From: Montifringilla adamsi
Taxonomy: Eukaryota; Chordata; Aves; Passeriformes; Passeridae
Assembly (NCBI GenBank): GCA_017590115.1
Contig: JAGGNK010008892.1
Span: forward strand, 186,001 to 250,000
Reading direction: 5' to 3'
Length of the DNA stretch: 64,000 nt
Shown piece after piece: positions 12,001-35,560 of the stretch. Both the position numbers and the translations under genes were made by a program. The notes beneath the pieces are model-generated. The model was not told the origin of the DNA. It did not search any database and saw nothing but the letters and a program-made list of their open reading frames with translations. Each line of letters opens with the position of its first letter. The stretch's first letter is position 1.

Positions 12001-15000
12001 AGCTCCTCATTATCCTCAGCCCAAGCACTATTAATTATCACAGGACTATCTAGATGTCCTTAAATGGGACAGTATAATTAAAATGGGCAGTATAATTATT
12101 GAAATGCAACAATTCTGAGGGAAAAAAAAAAGCCACACTAAAAGTTACTGCCAGTGTGCAGCCACAGAAGCAGCTCAGAGGAACAATACAAGAGAAGCAT
12201 CATCAAGAGTGCTATGCTGGGTACATCACAGAAGATATTTGCATCTCTGAGGAAAATGCAAAAAAACTAAAGAAATGTGACCCGCAGGACAAATGCCTCT
12301 GCTCACTTACTGTCCAATGCTGCAAGAAAATAAAACCAGTAAGGTACAGATACTGATCTGGTACTCTAGTCCTGTACTCATCAGGGTGAAAGAAATAAAG
12401 CAGGACATAGCCATTCAGACAAAAGAGATTAGAAAAACAGGAACAGGTTAATGACCCAAAGAGGCAGTGAAACATATCTTGACTATTTAACAATTAAAAG
12501 TTTTTACACATAGGCATAAAGCTTTCTCATTTCCACTCTTTTATCATATATCTACATGTAAACATATATGTATGTTAGAGAGGGAAACTGCAGGACCTTG
12601 AGAGAGCAAAAGAACTGGGTAAACATTGATATTTTTCCACTGGCAACTTTTACAAGCATTAGCATGAGGCCAAATTCTACAGGCTCTAAATGTCTCCACA
12701 AATGTGGCAATCATGGAAAGAAGATTAGCCTAAGTCATACATTCTAAATGACACGCCTTGGAATAAATATGGTTGCCTATAGTTCTATACTGCATCAGCA
12801 CTTCACAAAATACAATCACAAAATGTAAGCAAATGCCAAGGATGCAGATGACTAAAGTACAACTTGATTTCTCAGAATATTAATTAATAGCATCCAGTCA
12901 GGATATTAACAAGGAGCATTTTTGAAAGAGAAAATTAGCATAAAATATTATCAGAGCACAAGCCTGTAAGCAAAGAATCCTAAACGAAAAAAGATTCTGA
13001 AGATGGCCTGACAATTAGACTACAGAAATGAAATTATATTCATTACTTCAGCTGCTTGATCCTGATTGCCCTGTCCACTCTGTTCCCTGATCAGCAGCAT
13101 ATGAGCTGAAAAGCCATTGAATGGCAACTGTAAAGCTAATTATGTTTAAAGATGTTGCACATAGTGAAGCAGCAGCAATCACTATTTATGCAAACAGTAT
13201 AAAAATAGAAGGACACAGATTGCTCAGATGTACAACACACACAAAGTAGTTCAAGATTTGGAACCTAATCTACTCTTTAGGTTGTATGTTAATTATGAAG
13301 AGCAAATATGAGGCAAGAATATATGTATCCTTTCACTGAAAGACCTAGGCAAAAAGCTGAATCATTAAAATTCAGAAAAAATATTTGAGAGATCATAATA
13401 AAGGCTAGTGACCATAGCATATTATCTTTCACAGAAACCATCCATGGTAAGTTTTGGAAGTTGTAACATAAAAAAAAAAAATTAAAATTTATTCACTGAC
13501 ATAGGATTTTGGAGTCTACATAAACTATGCTAAAACATTGGCTAAAAATTCCTATGGCAGAAGTAAAACACGATCATAGAATTGAAACAGAGAAAATAGT
13601 AAGTATTAGTTTCCTAACTGAAACAGTTCAGCATTTTCAAGTTTCACTAGTAAGCTCCCATGTGCTTTACTATATTTGTAAAGGGGTCAGGAAGCTGAGA
13701 AAGCTATATATGCACACCACACAAACCAATACAGTGTGTAGGAGCTGAATGATTTGTGTTAAGTGAATAATCAATATGAATGACTGCATGTAAAATTCAA
13801 TGAGATTTTTATATATTAGAGCATATGGGAGAGAAGAAAACCACTTCTAACAAGATTATTTACAGTAACCCAAGCACTGTTTAGGAAGTGTCCAGACAAG
13901 ACCTCAAAAATGGAAGGATGCAGCATTGCTTATAGCAGATATAAGCAAGATATAAGCAGAGCTTATAGCTCTAGCATTATGCCCATACACATAGGCAGGT
14001 ATGTGCATGTGTAGACATATACAAACACATAAGTATGTGTACGTACACACACAGAAAAATAAGAACGTTTAATTGCAATTAACACTAACTACTTCCATCA
14101 AAATTCAGCCTTCAAGTCCTAGGGAGGCCTGTCTGTGCTCTAGTCATGAAGACTGACTCCCAGATGCTCTGGAACATTTGGCAATGTCTCTCCTAGGAAA
14201 GAGCCCGTTTGGGTGGGAGGGCGGCATGCCTGTCACAGACAGTAAAGGCTGCTCCCAGCTGGTTCTCTTCCCATAAATCCAACAGAGGGCCTGCTCCACC
14301 TGGGAAAGATCTGTCCTGCCTCTCCATCTGAGTGACTGTGGGAGCCACAAACCACAGGGCAACAGTGAGTGAGTTTGCAGCTCCAAGTACCTAGACAGCT
14401 GGACAACTCCTTGGTGTCAGAGCTGGCCTTTGTGCCACAGTCCATGTGTGTTGGCTTAGGAAGTTGTTTTCACCCTAAAGGGGACATGCTGGAGCAAAGA
14501 CCCAAACAAGAAGCACAACCCAAGCAAAGCAGGGCATTACTTGGGGAAGTACTGTATCATATGATGAATTTCAGCTAACACACAATCATCAGGGTAGGTT
14601 TACCATCCCAGGAGACAATCATTAATAAACAGGACACACTCGTACTGGATGCTTGAGACTGAGTCACAAAATTGGAGGGGGTCTTCCAGATTCCTATCTG
14701 CAATGGAAAAATGCACATGCCCCCTGAGACTAAGCAGCGTTTAGACTTTATTCAGCATAGCACTATGTGAGTACAGCTTTAACGCACTGCCGGTGTTGAA
14801 GTTTTCCGTGTCATCCTTTGGGTTCAGTTGCAAATTTACAGCTTCTGCACTGACCCACATTTCCTTTCTTCATCTGCCACAACATGCTTGACTGTAGCAC
14901 GCTGATGAAATTACATCCAGGCATAAACGAGGGAGTAAACAGAAAGCTATGTTAACTTAAGGTGACATCGAGTGCGGAAAGCAGCGTTTGTAAATGAGCT

Positions 15001-15020
15001 CAAACCGCTCTTTCTAAACT
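6008..15020. other. Nine kb without a supported gene
   Basis: AT-rich, with only short scattered open frames on both strands and no spliceable set matching a known family. It could be the first intron of the methyltransferase-like gene, if that gene starts in the CpG island near 15 kb, or intergenic sequence. Two segments stand out and are treated as findings or rejections: an exon-like open stretch on the plus strand at about 8100-8211, and a short strong-donor segment on the minus strand at 10731-10751. A CA/TG-alternating stretch lies at about 14010-14055. A moderately GC-rich block at 14100-14560 carries overlapping short frames but no recognisable product. Confidence 0.6.
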
Positions 15021-15290
15021 TCTGAAGGGCTGCTGTGAACACGTGTGAAGCTGCACAAGACAAGCCTAAGACCCAGAGCCGTCTCGGCGCGGCAGGAGCA
15101 GCCTGGCTCCGCACGACCTGTGCTGGCTTTGAGGGTCACCCCGCAGCCCGTCCTGCTCCTCTGCTGCCGGGCGCGCCCGCGCCCCGACACCGCGGGCTCC
15201 TGGCACGGCACCGTGCACGGCCCGAGTGCCCCCGGACGGGCGGGCGCGGCCCGGACCCGGAGCAGCCGTGGCGCGGCCGCCCCCGATCAC

Positions 15291-15369
15291 GCACGTGCGC
15301 GCCGCCTCACGCACGTGCGCGCCGCCTCACGCACGTGCGCGCCGCCTCACGCACGTGCGCGCCGCGGGA
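15291..15369. repeat. Tandem 20-bp repeat carrying CACGTG E-boxes
   Basis: The 20-bp unit GCACGTGCGCGCCGCCTCAC is repeated almost perfectly from 15291, three full units plus a partial fourth. CACGTG cores sit at 15292, 15312, 15332 and 15352, exactly 20 bp apart. A fifth, outside the array, is at 15401. The core is palindromic (GCACGTGC), a class of site bound by bHLH-ZIP factors such as USF, MYC/MAX, TFE3/TFEB or CLOCK/BMAL1, and overlapping the RCGTG core of hypoxia-response elements. Which factor binds is not shown. Confidence 0.9.
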
Positions 15370-15404
15370 GGAGCCCTCCCTCCGCGCGCCCACCCACCCG
15401 CACG

Positions 15405-15414
15405 TGCGCATGCG
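15405..15414. promoter_or_regulatory. NRF1-like site
   Basis: TGCGCATGCG matches most of the palindromic NRF1 consensus (YGCGCAYGCGCR) and overlaps the end of the fifth CACGTG at 15401-15406. NRF1 sites are common in CpG-island promoters of housekeeping genes. This is a motif match only. Confidence 0.5.
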
Positions 15415-15779
15415 GGAGGGCGACACCGACCGGAAGGGGCCCTGTACGCATGCTCGGCCCCGCCCTTCGGCGCCCTCTCCTGGCGTGTGCTCGCGCTGCC
15501 GCTTGGCGCTGCGCCCGGCCCCGCCCCCGCTGAGGCGCGGCCGCGGGGGGAGGAGCTTCGCCCTCCGTGCCCCGCCCACAGCAACCCCTCTCTCCCCGCC
15601 TTAAGGCGGTGCTGCACAATTCTCGCCTGTGCTGAGCCGGGTGCCGGGTAGACGTTTACATGGTGCCACCTTAACGACGCAGCGGTCCCTCGCACGTCCC
15701 GGAAACGGAAGCCAACGGGGGCCTGTGGGGTGACGGCCAGTGCTGACGTTTGCCTGGTCGGCGGCGGCCGCGGCTCCTC

Positions 15780-15880
15780 GCGATCCAGCGGAGTGTCGCT
15801 GGGCGGCCTTGCCCCGGCGGGCTGGGCTGGGCACGGCTCCGCCGCGGGCCTCGCGCCGCGCTCCCCGCGCTGCGCTCCCG
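15780..15880 (+). other. SRP54: Likely SRP54 non-coding exon 1
   Basis: A strong donor CCCG|GTGAGT follows position 15880 in the CpG island, and the next downstream acceptor with coding sequence is at 19378, 31 bases before the SRP54 start codon. A non-coding first exon is the usual vertebrate SRP54 structure. The 5' boundary given is a guess, since the transcription start is not visible in sequence. Confidence 0.5.
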
Positions 15881-18800
15881 GTGAGTGCCCGCGCTGCCGC
15901 CGTGGCTGCTCCGTAAGCGGGACCGCCACCGGCGGCGGTTTTTCGTGACGCGGAGGGATCCCCGGCCCAGTCCCGGCGGGGAAGGAGGGGGCGCCGGTGC
16001 CTGCCGACCCCGGGGATAGGCGGCGGTCTGTCCTGCGGCAGCCCGGCCTGGCAGGGCCCTCAGTCCGCCGGAGCTCCGCGGGAGCAGGTCTGGCCTCCCG
16101 GCCCCAGCTGCTGCCAGCCGCAGCACCGGGACGGGACTCGCCCCGCCGGTGTCCGCCCGCTGTCCGTGCCTGCCCAGGGCGAAGGCAGCGGCCGGGCACG
16201 TATACCGGGCTCTGCCCTCATCCTTTTCCCGTGAAAACGAGGGCATTGGGCCATAAGCGAGACAGCCGTTCCCTGCTGCTGCCTTGGGGGCGCCTTCCCG
16301 TCGTCAGCCGGGTAATTTTAGAAGGTGGAAACTCCTCATTTGAGGTTGAGCGTAGCTACGGTAGCTCCAGGCATTCCCAGATGTGAAACTGCCGCCTCTC
16401 CGTTACGGTGTTAGACTTGCAGTTGGTCTTAATCCATGGATGTGTACATGTAGTACAAATTTTTTGTGCCGTTTTTAAGTGTACCTTTTGCTTGTTATCT
16501 TTTTAAACAGCTGTTATCTTTTAAAGCAGCTGTTTAAACTGCTGTTACCTGTTAATCTTATTTTTTTTTCAAAACTCTGCTCATTAGATATTGCTAGCTT
16601 AGCTAGAGGGATCTGGTTGGAGGTTTATGCTGGGGGGTGGGCAGTCTGTCTCAGAATTGCTTCACTGCTGGTTTGCTATGCCATAGTAAGACGTCCACTA
16701 TTTCTGCTGCCCCTTTATCCATGGAATGCCCGTTTATGGCGAAGCACGGAGCTCTTGAGACTGCAGCAGCCCCATGAGCTGGAGCTCAGTGTGGCGGTGC
16801 CCAGGCTGCTGCTGGTGGAGGGGACTCGGACTGCGCGGAGCTCATGGCCTTGCTCAGCCCGAGCCTGCTGCAGGCAGCCCGGCTGTGTGCTGGGCCCAGC
16901 CGGGCTTAGCCCTGCTCCGTGTGTCTGTGGGGGGCTGCAGTCTGTAAATGTTCTGCCCAGAACTCGCTGCTCAGCACACGCACCTTCTGCAGTGCACTCA
17001 CTGCTAATGCCCTTCTGGCTGTCTGCCAGCCCAAGCTGGCTACCTGCTGAAACATCTCGCGTGTCTTTTTGGCTGGAGGGTGTCTCTCAACTTGGATGGA
17101 CTGTGTCACAAGGTCTATTAATTTCTGTATTTGGCAGCCCTTAGAAATTCTGGTTTACGATTTCTTAATAAGAGCCGTTTATATGAAAATGCTGAAACTC
17201 ATCTCCTTAGCAAAGGATTTTAATTATTCCTATTGTAAGCCTTTTGGAATTCTGCAGAGGAAACATTCATTTCTTAGGACATAATTAACCTTCTGTATTT
17301 GGAGAGATGTGGAACTCTGGAAACTAATTTTAAATATGGAGTATTCCCGTGACTTCTGTGTGTTGGTCATCCTATCAAATTTCTCAGCTGATACATCCAA
17401 GAGTTATAGTTAAATTCTGTCACTGATTGCCATTTTAGCAGCTCAAAGCTTACTGAGGTGCAGCACTATTTTTAAAGATTTTGGGACTTTGTTTTTTCTT
17501 ACACATTGTGATTATCACAAAAATTACCTGGAAAACATTTTGCACACCTGTTTTGTTGAGGCTGTTTGGTAGAGCCTATTAAAGATAATGCTTTTTTAGA
17601 ATTATTCTGCAATAATATGACTTGTAGGCCTTGTAAGGAAACCTTGGAGTTTTACCACTTCAGCTAACCTGAAGTCCCCTTCCAGCAATGTAAGAAGACG
17701 GACATCAATTTCTATTAGTGTACTGGTGTGCAGATACTGTACTGGCAGAGTTCCTTAGGAAACACAGACTTATTTTCTAATTTAATATTGAGACGGCATT
17801 GTAGTGGATATCATTGTCCGTACATTCAATGTACATTAAATCTAAAATGTGTAAATATATTTATTTGTGTCATTTGCCATACCCAACTCCTGTACTTACG
17901 TGGGATTTATTTATCCTACATCTTCTGAAGCTCCTGGAGACTTTGTTCTGCATTGTGACCTTAGTATCAGGGGAGGGTGGGTGAGACTGGCAGGTGCTTT
18001 TGGGGTTTTATTGCTGGTTTAACCTACCAAGTTGGTATCAATAGTAGCTCTCAATTAGACAAAGCATTCTGGAGGTTGGCTTACATGGGAGCCTCTTGTT
18101 TTAGCTGTTTTGGAATATATATTTTATTATTCATAAATAATAAAACATTTTAGCATTTTAAACCATGCTTTTTGGGGTTTGTGCAGCTGATAAATCTCAA
18201 TGTGTGTATACAGTGAGCTGCTTTGTTAGCCACATTGATGCCCTGTCTATTAAATAAAATCAGAATCTAGCTAGTGGTGCATTCTTCCTTTCAATAAATG
18301 GGCTGGCCTTTCTTTGTTTTCTTCTCATTTGAGGCAGGGGGGAAGTCCTAATAATCTTTGAAACTCTCACCTGTTTTGATTACAGAGACTCCCGTTATTG
18401 AGAATTTGGCTTTCAGTTCTGAAGGGAGGAGCTCAAATGTGAGATTGCAGTTTGGGCTATCAGCAAGGAAGTTGTTTCAGCTGAGTACTGGACAGCAACA
18501 CTGAAAGTGGAAGATAAACAAGGAGTACTTGAAGTGCTCCATTTCAGCAGTAGCTGTGGTGTTGCAAATTTTTGCTCTTCAGACAAGTTTTGGTTTGCCC
18601 TTAATCAGAATTTTAGATTGCTGATTCTACCATGTGCTCTTCTGAATATCTTGCCGCCTAATATAGGGGCTGGGGTGGTTTAGCACGTTGACTAGAATGT
18701 GTACCCCTCAGAAATTAACTTTTTATGGTTTCCTAAGTGTAAATTATGGTATGGTTTAGGCTTATATGTGAGATTTGTGTTTCTAGTGAGCAAAAATAGT

Positions 18801-19377
18801 CTTGTTTTTCCAATACAGCCATTAAAAACTACAGTATGAATTTTGCTTATTAAAATGCAGGTATGTTTGTAGGATTACTGAAATGGGAAATTCAGCTTGA
18901 TTAATGAAAGCTGCATAAAATGCAACTGATAAATAATGTTGAATTTTGCTGGCAAAATATTTTGCTTCTGGTCGTATTGTCCTTGCAAGATGCAGAGTTT
19001 CTAGGCTGTTCTGCTTAATTTTATTCTGTCATGTAGCATACTGCTGATAGGAGGATGAAAAGCAATTTGAATTCTTTCTGGAAGTCTGTCTGGACTGTTT
19101 TGTTTTTTTTTTTCGATGGTGAATTCAGTGCACGTTTATTCGACACAGTGAAATCCTTCCTAACTGAAGTGTGGTATCTCTTTTTTTAAGTAGGCCATCA
19201 GGATTGCCTAAAATTAACTTCAGGCCAATATTTCCTAAAAATAACTTTAAAAAGTAAAACTTGTGCACTTTCTGGAATGCAAAGCAGGATTCTTACCCAA
19301 AAGTTACTTGAATAATTAATTTGTGAAGGCATAGCTTCAACTAGTTTTTAATTTTATCTTTAATTTTTTTTTTACAG
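15881..19377 (+). other. SRP54 intron 1
   Basis: About 3.5 kb. The first 450 bases remain in the CpG island. A second GC-rich block at about 16720-17070 carries the end of a 221-codon plus-strand open frame with no recognisable protein. The remainder is AT-rich with nothing I can identify. Confidence 0.6.
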
Positions 19378-19387
19378 ATCCTTCTGA

Positions 19388-31146
<11,759 letters not shown>

Positions 31147-31520
31147 AGAAGCCTTAATACAAATGGACTGGGTTGACTCTTCATTGCAACTTCAGTGAAT
31201 GAATTTGCTTTCTTCCTTTTTACAGTGATGAGAGAGTGGTCTTTTGAAATCTTATCCAGGCTTCTCAGTTTCTACATCTAATTTCTGAAAACTATTTTTG
31301 CTTAAATTAGTTCCTCTCCACTAATAACTGATGGCACAAAGAGCAATTTAATAAAACAAAATCATGATGTAAAATTTTAATATGTAGAGACACTTTTTAA
31401 TCGTTTACATCAAATGGCAGCCATTACATTTGTAAACAACCCTGATCTTTGGTTATAGTAACATAAAATGTCACAAATATACTGTAAAATAAAATTTAAG
31501 TGGTTATAAACAAGGGAATG
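31147..31520 (+). terminator. SRP54: SRP54 3'UTR and poly(A) signals
   Basis: After the stop at 31144-31146 there is AT-rich sequence with AATAAA at 31350-31355 and again at 31488-31493. The second is followed by T/G-rich sequence around 31510-31560, so a 3' end near 31510 is likely, giving a 3'UTR of roughly 360 bases. Confidence 0.7.
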
Positions 31521-34432
31521 GCCTGTATCTTCAGTTCCTTTTAACTGTCCTTTCAGTGTGTAATAAGATTGTTTTCTTAGTATGATTTTTTTCCTGAAGA
31601 CTGTTGTAACTCACATTTGGCATAGGTACTATAAGAATAGTTCAGTAGCTAAAAATGTGCTGTTGGTGCTCATCTGTGGAGCATTTTTAGAATGTGGATG
31701 TGCTGTGCTCAGGTTTGTACAAGACTTTGTTGTGTAGAATTTCATCACTCTTCCCCTATACACAAAGAATCAAAGGACTGAAAAAATACAGTGCAGATAC
31801 CAATCTGTCTTGTATGCTGAAGATAATCTTCATACCAGGCTGCCAGTTAAGCAGTTCTTTTGTTCTGGAGGTAATTTCTAAAGCATATTAGGTGGAATTC
31901 CATGCTGGTACTGAACTTGAAAACAGAGATAGCTGTATTTAACAGAGCATAGTGCCCCAATTTAGCTACATTCTGATCTTAATTTCCTATAGCAGTTTAG
32001 TGTTTCAGTTTACTGTACTGGTGTAGAAAGGGTAGAATCCACAGGCACACTTCAGAGTATCAGTAGACCTTGAACCTTGAAATCCAACATAGATCTTGGC
32101 AAATATGGTAAGATCTTGTACCCTTATCTTAGGGTAAGAGGGTGTATTATAAATTTTAATATACTGCAATGTTTAGTGTGTAAATGGACACCTATTGCTG
32201 CTGTCTAGATAAAAGTTAAATGCAGTAGTTAAAATAGTTGGGTCCCTCTGTCAGCCAGTTCTCTGAGATGGCAGCTAACAGGGAATGTCTAATGTATGAA
32301 ATTAGACTCTTGCACTAATAAAACATAAGCTATGCTGTAATGTAGCTTATAATGTGAAACTATCTCCTGCTTGATTAATGGTATGTGTTCAGTATAGGGA
32401 GGATGCTGAAAAATCTTCCAAGTATGCCATCTATCTAGATGCGCTGCATTTTATGCATAGCATTAATCTGCAAAAGGATCAGTTAATTTGAATCTCTGTA
32501 TTTTAACTGTAACAAAATAATGAGTCCTTGCATATCACTAGCTTGTTGGGGAGCTGTCCTCAGCTTCTGAAGTGGTGTGCTTACTAAAACCTGATTTTTC
32601 TTTTTTTATAGTATTTTCAGTTCTTGAGCAGTATAAACCAATTCAACATGCAAAACCATGCAGGAAAGAGTATGAAATCTTGGTTTGAAATGCAGTCCCT
32701 AGGGGAGAGTGGATGGTTAATGCTTTTGATGGAAATCAAACATGAATAGGGATATTGAGGATGAACAGTGAAGCACTGTGCTCCAGGACAGGCTCAGTCA
32801 GACTGTCAAGTTACCAACAATTTAACTCTATTTTCAGCTTGTGGCCTACATTTAATTTTAACTTTTAGTTCACCATTTCCAAAGTACTAAAACTGCAACC
32901 AGATACAAAGAGAGCTGTCACTAGCTGAGTGTTGGCAGAGACAAGGGCAAGTTGAAAATGCATTTCCTTTAAAGTATAAGATGTGTTAATTGTTCATTCC
33001 AGCATATATCTTAGAATTAACAAAGTGTATATTGCTCTTACCTTAGCAATCCAGGTAGAAAATACTTTGAAGCCTGCTTCGAAAAATTGCCTGAGGATCT
33101 CAAGTCTGGAAAAAAAAATACGTCCATGATGGAAGCACTAAGAACAAGAGTTCAACTGTATAGGAGCACATCTAAATGGATTAGTGACTTTACATGGCCT
33201 TTCACAGCTTGATACAAATAAAACTCTCCTGGCAAATGCATAACAACACTCCCAGCGCCATTTTCTTGCATCAGGGTTTTTGTCCTCATCCTCTATGGCA
33301 TCTCAGAAAAGTCTGCAGAAAAGTTTTGTCTAGCATACAAGAACTTGAAGAGCTAGAGTCAAGCCAAAGTCACTGGAAATGCTTAGAATACAGAGGTCTG
33401 TCTTCCTGTGTATATCTTGGTGAAATCTGTTGCTGCTGTCAGACAAGCTTTTGTCTGAGCTGTTTGAGCTCAAGCTGCTGCTGAGCAGCCTGCTGAGAGG
33501 AAATGGTTATGATGGTCAATAGATAGCTGTGTGATAGAAGCTGGACAATTAACTATTAGCACACACAAACAGCTATGGCTTTATTTGTTAACTCTTTACC
33601 TTTCCACAGGACTTTTGGAAATGTGCTACATTTATTGAACTTGTCCAAGTCGCAAATGCCAATTGTTCTGGGAGGTGAAAGATTAAGTTCAATATGACTG
33701 TACAGCTGCTATAACCACAGCAGAGGTGAAGGAAAGCAAGTTGGTTGGTTGATGATTTAATACTGCTCTTGAGGAGCTGTTACTTTATTCCAACCAGTCC
33801 TTCACGAAACAGAATGTATACTCTGTTGAGGGTAAGAAATATTTATGTATCCTAACATTAGTTTGTTTCTTTGCAACTTTAAGTGATGTATGTTTGTTGT
33901 AATCCCTTAAGCAGCTATTCAGCCCCGTACTGTCTAAAATAATAGTCTAACCTTTCATTCTGTAATCATTCTGTTTCTGTAATCATACATTGTATGTCAG
34001 CCCTTTTCACAAGGGAACATTTTTTGCCTTCTGCTGGTATAATCGTAAGTCTGATGCGTCTGTACTTTACCTGGGCTTTTGTCATGGGCTCTGGGTTATG
34101 CTTTGATAATGACTAAGAAAGTATCTAAGAGCCCATATTGTGCTATGGAGTGTAATTTTTTGGAAACTATTCTTAATGATGCAGGATTGAAAGACAGCTC
34201 TTGCTGTCATGTAAGTGCATGTTACAGCCATTGGTTCCACCCCCTCCCCCTCCAAAAAAATTTAAAACTGCTCCCTCCTCAATCCCATAAAAAGAATGTT
34301 TCAGATGCTTCCACCTCCAGCTGTTTTCACTGGTAGTTGACATTTACTAATGTGCATTTTGCCGGGATCAGCACACACTGGAGGCAGAAGGGCTCCCACC
34401 TCTCTCCAGGAGCAGCTGAGCAAACCTCTTAC
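31521..34432. other. Intergenic region between SRP54 and FAM177A1
   Basis: About 2.9 kb of mostly AT-rich DNA. Short open frames are present but none resembles a known protein or sits between convincing splice sites. I recognise no CR1 or other repeat. Sequence becomes GC-richer after about 34340. Confidence 0.6.
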
Positions 34433-34583
34433 CTGCAAACACTTCTCGCACCCTCCTGGGCATGCACGTTACTTTCTCACCCAGCGCCGGCCCAGGGGCC
34501 AGGGCGCTCTTGGTCTGCATTTCTTTCTTGTTCAAGGGCTCATGCTTCACAAAGGGCTGAGTTGCCTGAACCAACACCCAATC
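34433..34583 (-). other. Orphan exon-like open segment, antisense and upstream of FAM177A1
   Basis: On the minus strand this 151-base segment is open throughout (50 codons plus one base). It is bounded by a good acceptor (pyrimidine-rich, TTGCAG before 34583) and a strong donor (GCAG|GTAAGA after 34433). The encoded peptide begins DWVLVQATQPFVKHEPLNKK and ends VTCMPRRVREVFA; I do not recognise it. It lies just left of the FAM177A1 CpG island, so it could be an exon of a divergent transcript, coding or not. No partner exon was found. A chance open frame in moderately GC-rich DNA is the main alternative. Confidence 0.3.
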
Positions 34584-34699
34584 CTGCAAGGCTGAGCAAG
34601 GGTGGACATGGGCTAGTAAGGCCCCTAACTACTGTCAAGGAACTCCATCTGCTTCTTAAAATATTATTCTATTATTTTTCAGGGCTTCACGCTATTTTG

Positions 34700-35560
34700 G
34701 GAAGATGATGTGTGCGTTGCCCAGAACGAGTGCTTTTCCCCCAGTGCAGTGGGGGTATGTTTCCGCCTCTGTGGAGGTACGGCTGTCCCTGGCAGCCCGG
34801 CCGCCCTTGGCCTCTCCCGTGCCTCCCTCCCGGCTCCGGTTAATGCCGGGCTGCGGAGAGAAGCGAATTGCAGAAGCCGGTGGGAGCGGCGCCGTGTCTC
34901 TGCCGTGTAGGTGCCGGCTCCTGTGCGCGGCCAGCCCCGCGGGCCGCAAGCACCGCCCCGGCGGGCGGTGTGACGGGCGGTGCCGCCCGGCCGCTCTCGC
35001 CTCCCCGGGCCGCGGCGGGCCCGCTGCCGCNNNNNNNNNNNNNNNNNNNNNNGGAGCGCGCGAGGCCGCGGCGAGTCCGGCCGGGGCGTGGGTGGTGGCC
35101 GCGGCCTGACGTGCCGGGGGTGCGCGGGGCTAGGAGAGCCCCCGTTCCCCGCTGTGGCGGCGGGGTGCGGTGGCCCGGCCGCGGGAGAGGGGGTCTGTCT
35201 GTCAGCCAGTCTGCCCTTCCTTCCAGCGCGCTGTAATTACAGACAGCGCGGCGGGCACGCGTGTCTCCGGTGTCTCCTGCTCGTCGGCTGACAATGCCTC
35301 TGACAAACGAGCCTGATGAATATTAGAGTGGGACAGGTCTCCGCTTCCCTCCGTGCTGTCAAGTTGGCGAAGGCGTGGGAGGTGATCAGGGACAGCAGCT
35401 CTTAATTACAGTGCAGCCGGGCGGGCTGGCCGCTCCGCGCCGCTCCTCGCTCCGGCCTCGGCTTCGCCCTGGCTGCTGTGGGCGCTGCCGCTGCCCTTCC
35501 CCGGCTAGGGCGCCTTTCCAGGGCTTGTTGGGAGGGTGTCTTTTCTAACAGTCGTCCTCC
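34700..35560. promoter_or_regulatory. CpG-island promoter of FAM177A1
   Basis: A sharp rise in GC and CpG over about 0.85 kb, interrupted by the N gap, lies upstream of the first recognised FAM177A1 exon on the plus strand. It is the only CpG island between SRP54 and FAM177A1. The coding first exon is expected here or in the gap. Short open frames on both strands here are composition-driven. Confidence 0.75.
35031..35052. other. Assembly gap (22 N)
   Basis: Twenty-two N bases within the most GC-rich part of the FAM177A1 CpG island. The true missing length is unknown; small N runs in avian GC-rich promoters often mark sequence that failed to read. It may hide part of FAM177A1 exon 1. Confidence 0.95.

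Larger units (their letters stand above)
15030..16320. promoter_or_regulatory. CpG-island promoter of SRP54 (possibly bidirectional)
   Basis: Base composition shifts sharply to very high GC with abundant CpG over about 1.3 kb, flanked by AT-rich DNA. The island contains the likely SRP54 non-coding first exon (donor at 15880/15881), a tandem E-box array (15291-15369), an NRF1-like TGCGCATGCG at 15405-15414 and ETS-like CCGGAAG at 15430-15436, with a further CCGGAAACGGAAG cluster near 15699. I see no TATA box, which suits a housekeeping gene with dispersed starts. The only gene known to its left is on the minus strand, so a shared divergent promoter is possible. Long open frames here on both strands reflect GC richness (few stop codons) and are not taken as genes. 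Confidence 0.8.

Noticed and set aside
15035..16254. Many long open frames on both strands (up to 290 codons)
   Set aside because: They are Arg/Pro/Ala/Gly-rich, overlap each other and include the tandem E-box repeat. Few stop codons are expected at this GC content, and no conserved domain is visible.
34692..35291. Open frames running through the N gap in the FAM177A1 CpG island
   Set aside because: They are composition-driven and cross unknown bases. The ATG frame near 34842 ends at a donor in a phase that cannot join the exon at 39024.
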